From contig CABQJA010000132.1 of the NCBI GenBank assembly GCA_902464345.1, positions 1 through 6,508 on the forward strand: 6,508 nt of DNA. The letters run 5' to 3'. Both the position numbers and the translations under genes were made by a program. The notes under the pieces were generated by a model. It was not told where the DNA came from, made no database searches, and saw only the letters and a list, made by a program, of their open reading frames with translations. Source of the stretch: an uncultured Clostridium sp. GTDB lineage: Bacteria > Bacillota > Clostridia > Lachnospirales > Lachnospiraceae. Of the stretch, positions 5,329 through 6,508 are shown piece after piece. The first letter of the stretch is position 1. Each line of letters begins with the position of its first letter.

Positions 5329-6508
5329 ATGAGCAAAATTATTATTATCGGAGGCGGAATTGCCGGATTAAGTGCCGGAATTTATGCCAGAAAAGCAGGC
5401 TTTGAAACAACCATTTATGAAAAAAACGGAGTTCCCGGCGGCAACTGCTCCGGCTGGAACCGGAACGGATATCATATTGATAACTGTATTCACTGGATGA
5501 CCGGGACCAAAGAGGGTTCCACCCAGAACCAGATCTGGCATGAGGTCGGTGCCCTTACAGATTCCATGAACCTGATCAAACGAGATTCCTTCTATGTATC
5601 CGAATGGGAAGGTCAGCAGATCGCACTATGGCGGGATGTTGAGCGTACCCGACAGGAAATGTTAGCCCTTTCTCCGGAGGATGAGAAGGAAATCAACTGC
5701 TTTATTGACTATGTACGTCTGGCAGATACCGTCCTTACCTCCAGACAGGAGCCGAAGGAATTGCTGCATACGATCGATGAGATGACATTCTCCCTGACCC
5801 ATGCGGAGATGGCGAAGGCCTTCATCCAGTATATCGGTCTGGATCTGGAAGAACTGGCAATGAAATTCAAGCATCCGCTTTTACAGCATATTTTCCTTGA
5901 TTTTATGGCAAAGGAATACGAGGCCTACTGGCTGGTACTTGCCTATTCCTTTTTTATTTCCGGCAACGGAGATCTTCCGGAGGGCGGATCTATGGGAGTC
6001 GTCCACCATATGACCGAGACTTACCGCTCTCTCGGCGGAAAGCTGGAACTGAATACTCCGGTGGAGCAGATCCTGATCAACAAAGAGAAATTAAGCATTG
6101 AACCTCCGATTGACAAGACTACTTTAAAGACAAAAAAAGTGAAAAAGCTGATTGCCAGAAATGCAGATGGGGTTCGTCTCTACAACGGGAAGGTAGCCTC
6201 TGCCGACTATATCATCTGTGCCTGCGATATCAACTATACCTTCCGGCAGCTGCTGAAGAAGTCCTATATTCCAAAATCAATCAAGAAGGTATACTCCAAT
6301 AAAAAGGATTATCCGCTCTACAGCTCCTTTCAGGTTGCCTTTTCTGTAGACGGACTTCTTGATGAGATCAATGATACTCTCAGCTTCAACTGCTCTCCTC
6401 TGGATGTCGGCTATCGACGGATTGACCGGATCTGTGTAAAGAATTATCGGATCTACGGTGACTACATCGCACCGGAGGGAAAGACCGTTATTCAGTGCAG
6501 TATCGTTC
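5329..6508 (+). CDS. CrtI/phytoene-desaturase-like FAD-dependent oxidoreductase, 3' end cut
   Basis: The first 393 codons of a gene that runs off the right edge without a stop; relatives are about 500 residues, so roughly 100-120 residues are missing. The N terminus is a Rossmann FAD-binding fold: IIIIGGGIAGLSAG (4-17) with the dinucleotide motif at G8-G13, E31 to bind the ribose, and PGGNCSGW (36-43), as in COG1233 carotenoid desaturases. NGYHIDNCIHWMTGT follows, typical of unassigned members in gut Clostridia. ADYIICACD (292-300) is the second FAD-side motif. A Lys-rich stretch (251-273, eight Lys) precedes it. No membrane span or signal peptide is visible. The start ATG follows GAGGGAA by about nine bases. 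The substrate is unknown; no carotenoid or terpenoid gene is seen in the window, so the name phytoene desaturase should not be taken literally. It is divergent from rplS. Confidence 0.85.
   Translation, partial: MSKIIIIGGGIAGLSAGIYARKAGFETTIYEKNGVPGGNCSGWNRNGYHIDNCIHWMTGTKEGSTQNQIWHEVGALTDSMNLIKRDSFYVSEWEGQQIALWRDVERTRQEMLALSPEDEKEINCFIDYVRLADTVLTSRQEPKELLHTIDEMTFSLTHAEMAKAFIQYIGLDLEELAMKFKHPLLQHIFLDFMAKEYEAYWLVLAYSFFISGNGDLPEGGSMGVVHHMTETYRSLGGKLELNTPVEQILINKEKLSIEPPIDKTTLKTKKVKKLIARNADGVRLYNGKVASADYIICACDINYTFRQLLKKSYIPKSIKKVYSNKKDYPLYSSFQVAFSVDGLLDEINDTLSFNCSPLDVGYRRIDRICVKNYRIYGDYIAPEGKTVIQCSIV

Noticed and set aside
1..6508. CRISPR arrays, insertion sequences, tRNA or rRNA genes, defence or toxin systems
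   Set aside because: No regularly spaced repeats, transposase-like frames, terminal repeats or structural RNA signatures were seen on either strand.

Overview
The window looks like a chromosomal housekeeping locus of a Gram-positive anaerobe of the Clostridia, most likely a member of the Lachnospiraceae. The clues are the gene order rplS - lepB - rbgA - lepB - rnhB - FliK-like gene, strong AGGAGG-type ribosome binding sites, Bacillota-type proteins (an RNase HII with an N-terminal extension, single-membrane-span signal peptidases, RbgA) and moderate GC content. The family assignment is inference; no rRNA or lineage-specific marker is present.

Layout from right to left. At 5329-6508 a plus-strand gene, cut by the right edge, encodes a CrtI/phytoene-desaturase-like FAD oxidoreductase. 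The 208-base gap at 5121-5328 holds two back-to-back promoters, one for this gene and one for rplS. It also holds the rplS 5' leader, whose two hairpins resemble the known L19 leader. rplS (4773-5120, minus) encodes ribosomal protein bL19 and ends in an intrinsic terminator at 4721-4754. A second minus-strand unit then begins from a probable promoter near 4655-4660. It contains lepB (signal peptidase I), rbgA (ribosome assembly GTPase, start overlapping the lepB stop), a second and clearly different lepB, rnhB (RNase HII) and a 561-residue FliK-like protein related in position and architecture to Bacillus YlqG. At the left edge a Shine-Dalgarno sequence directly after the FliK-like stop shows that another gene follows; by synteny this should be the FlhB-C-like YlqH.

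How the genes fit together: bL19 and RbgA both serve the 50S ribosomal subunit, the two LepB enzymes process exported proteins at the membrane, RNase HII removes ribonucleotides from DNA, and the FliK-like protein may pair with a FlhB-like export switch. Apart from rplS, the minus-strand genes are packed with gaps of 51 bases or less and are probably co-transcribed.

I see no CRISPR array, mobile element, tRNA, rRNA or defence system, and no clearly undescribed system. The points most worth checking are the two dissimilar signal peptidases flanking rbgA, the orphan FliK-like gene, the operator-like inverted repeat around the lepB promoter, the tandem repeat before the FliK-like gene, and the oxidoreductase gene where trmD would often be found.
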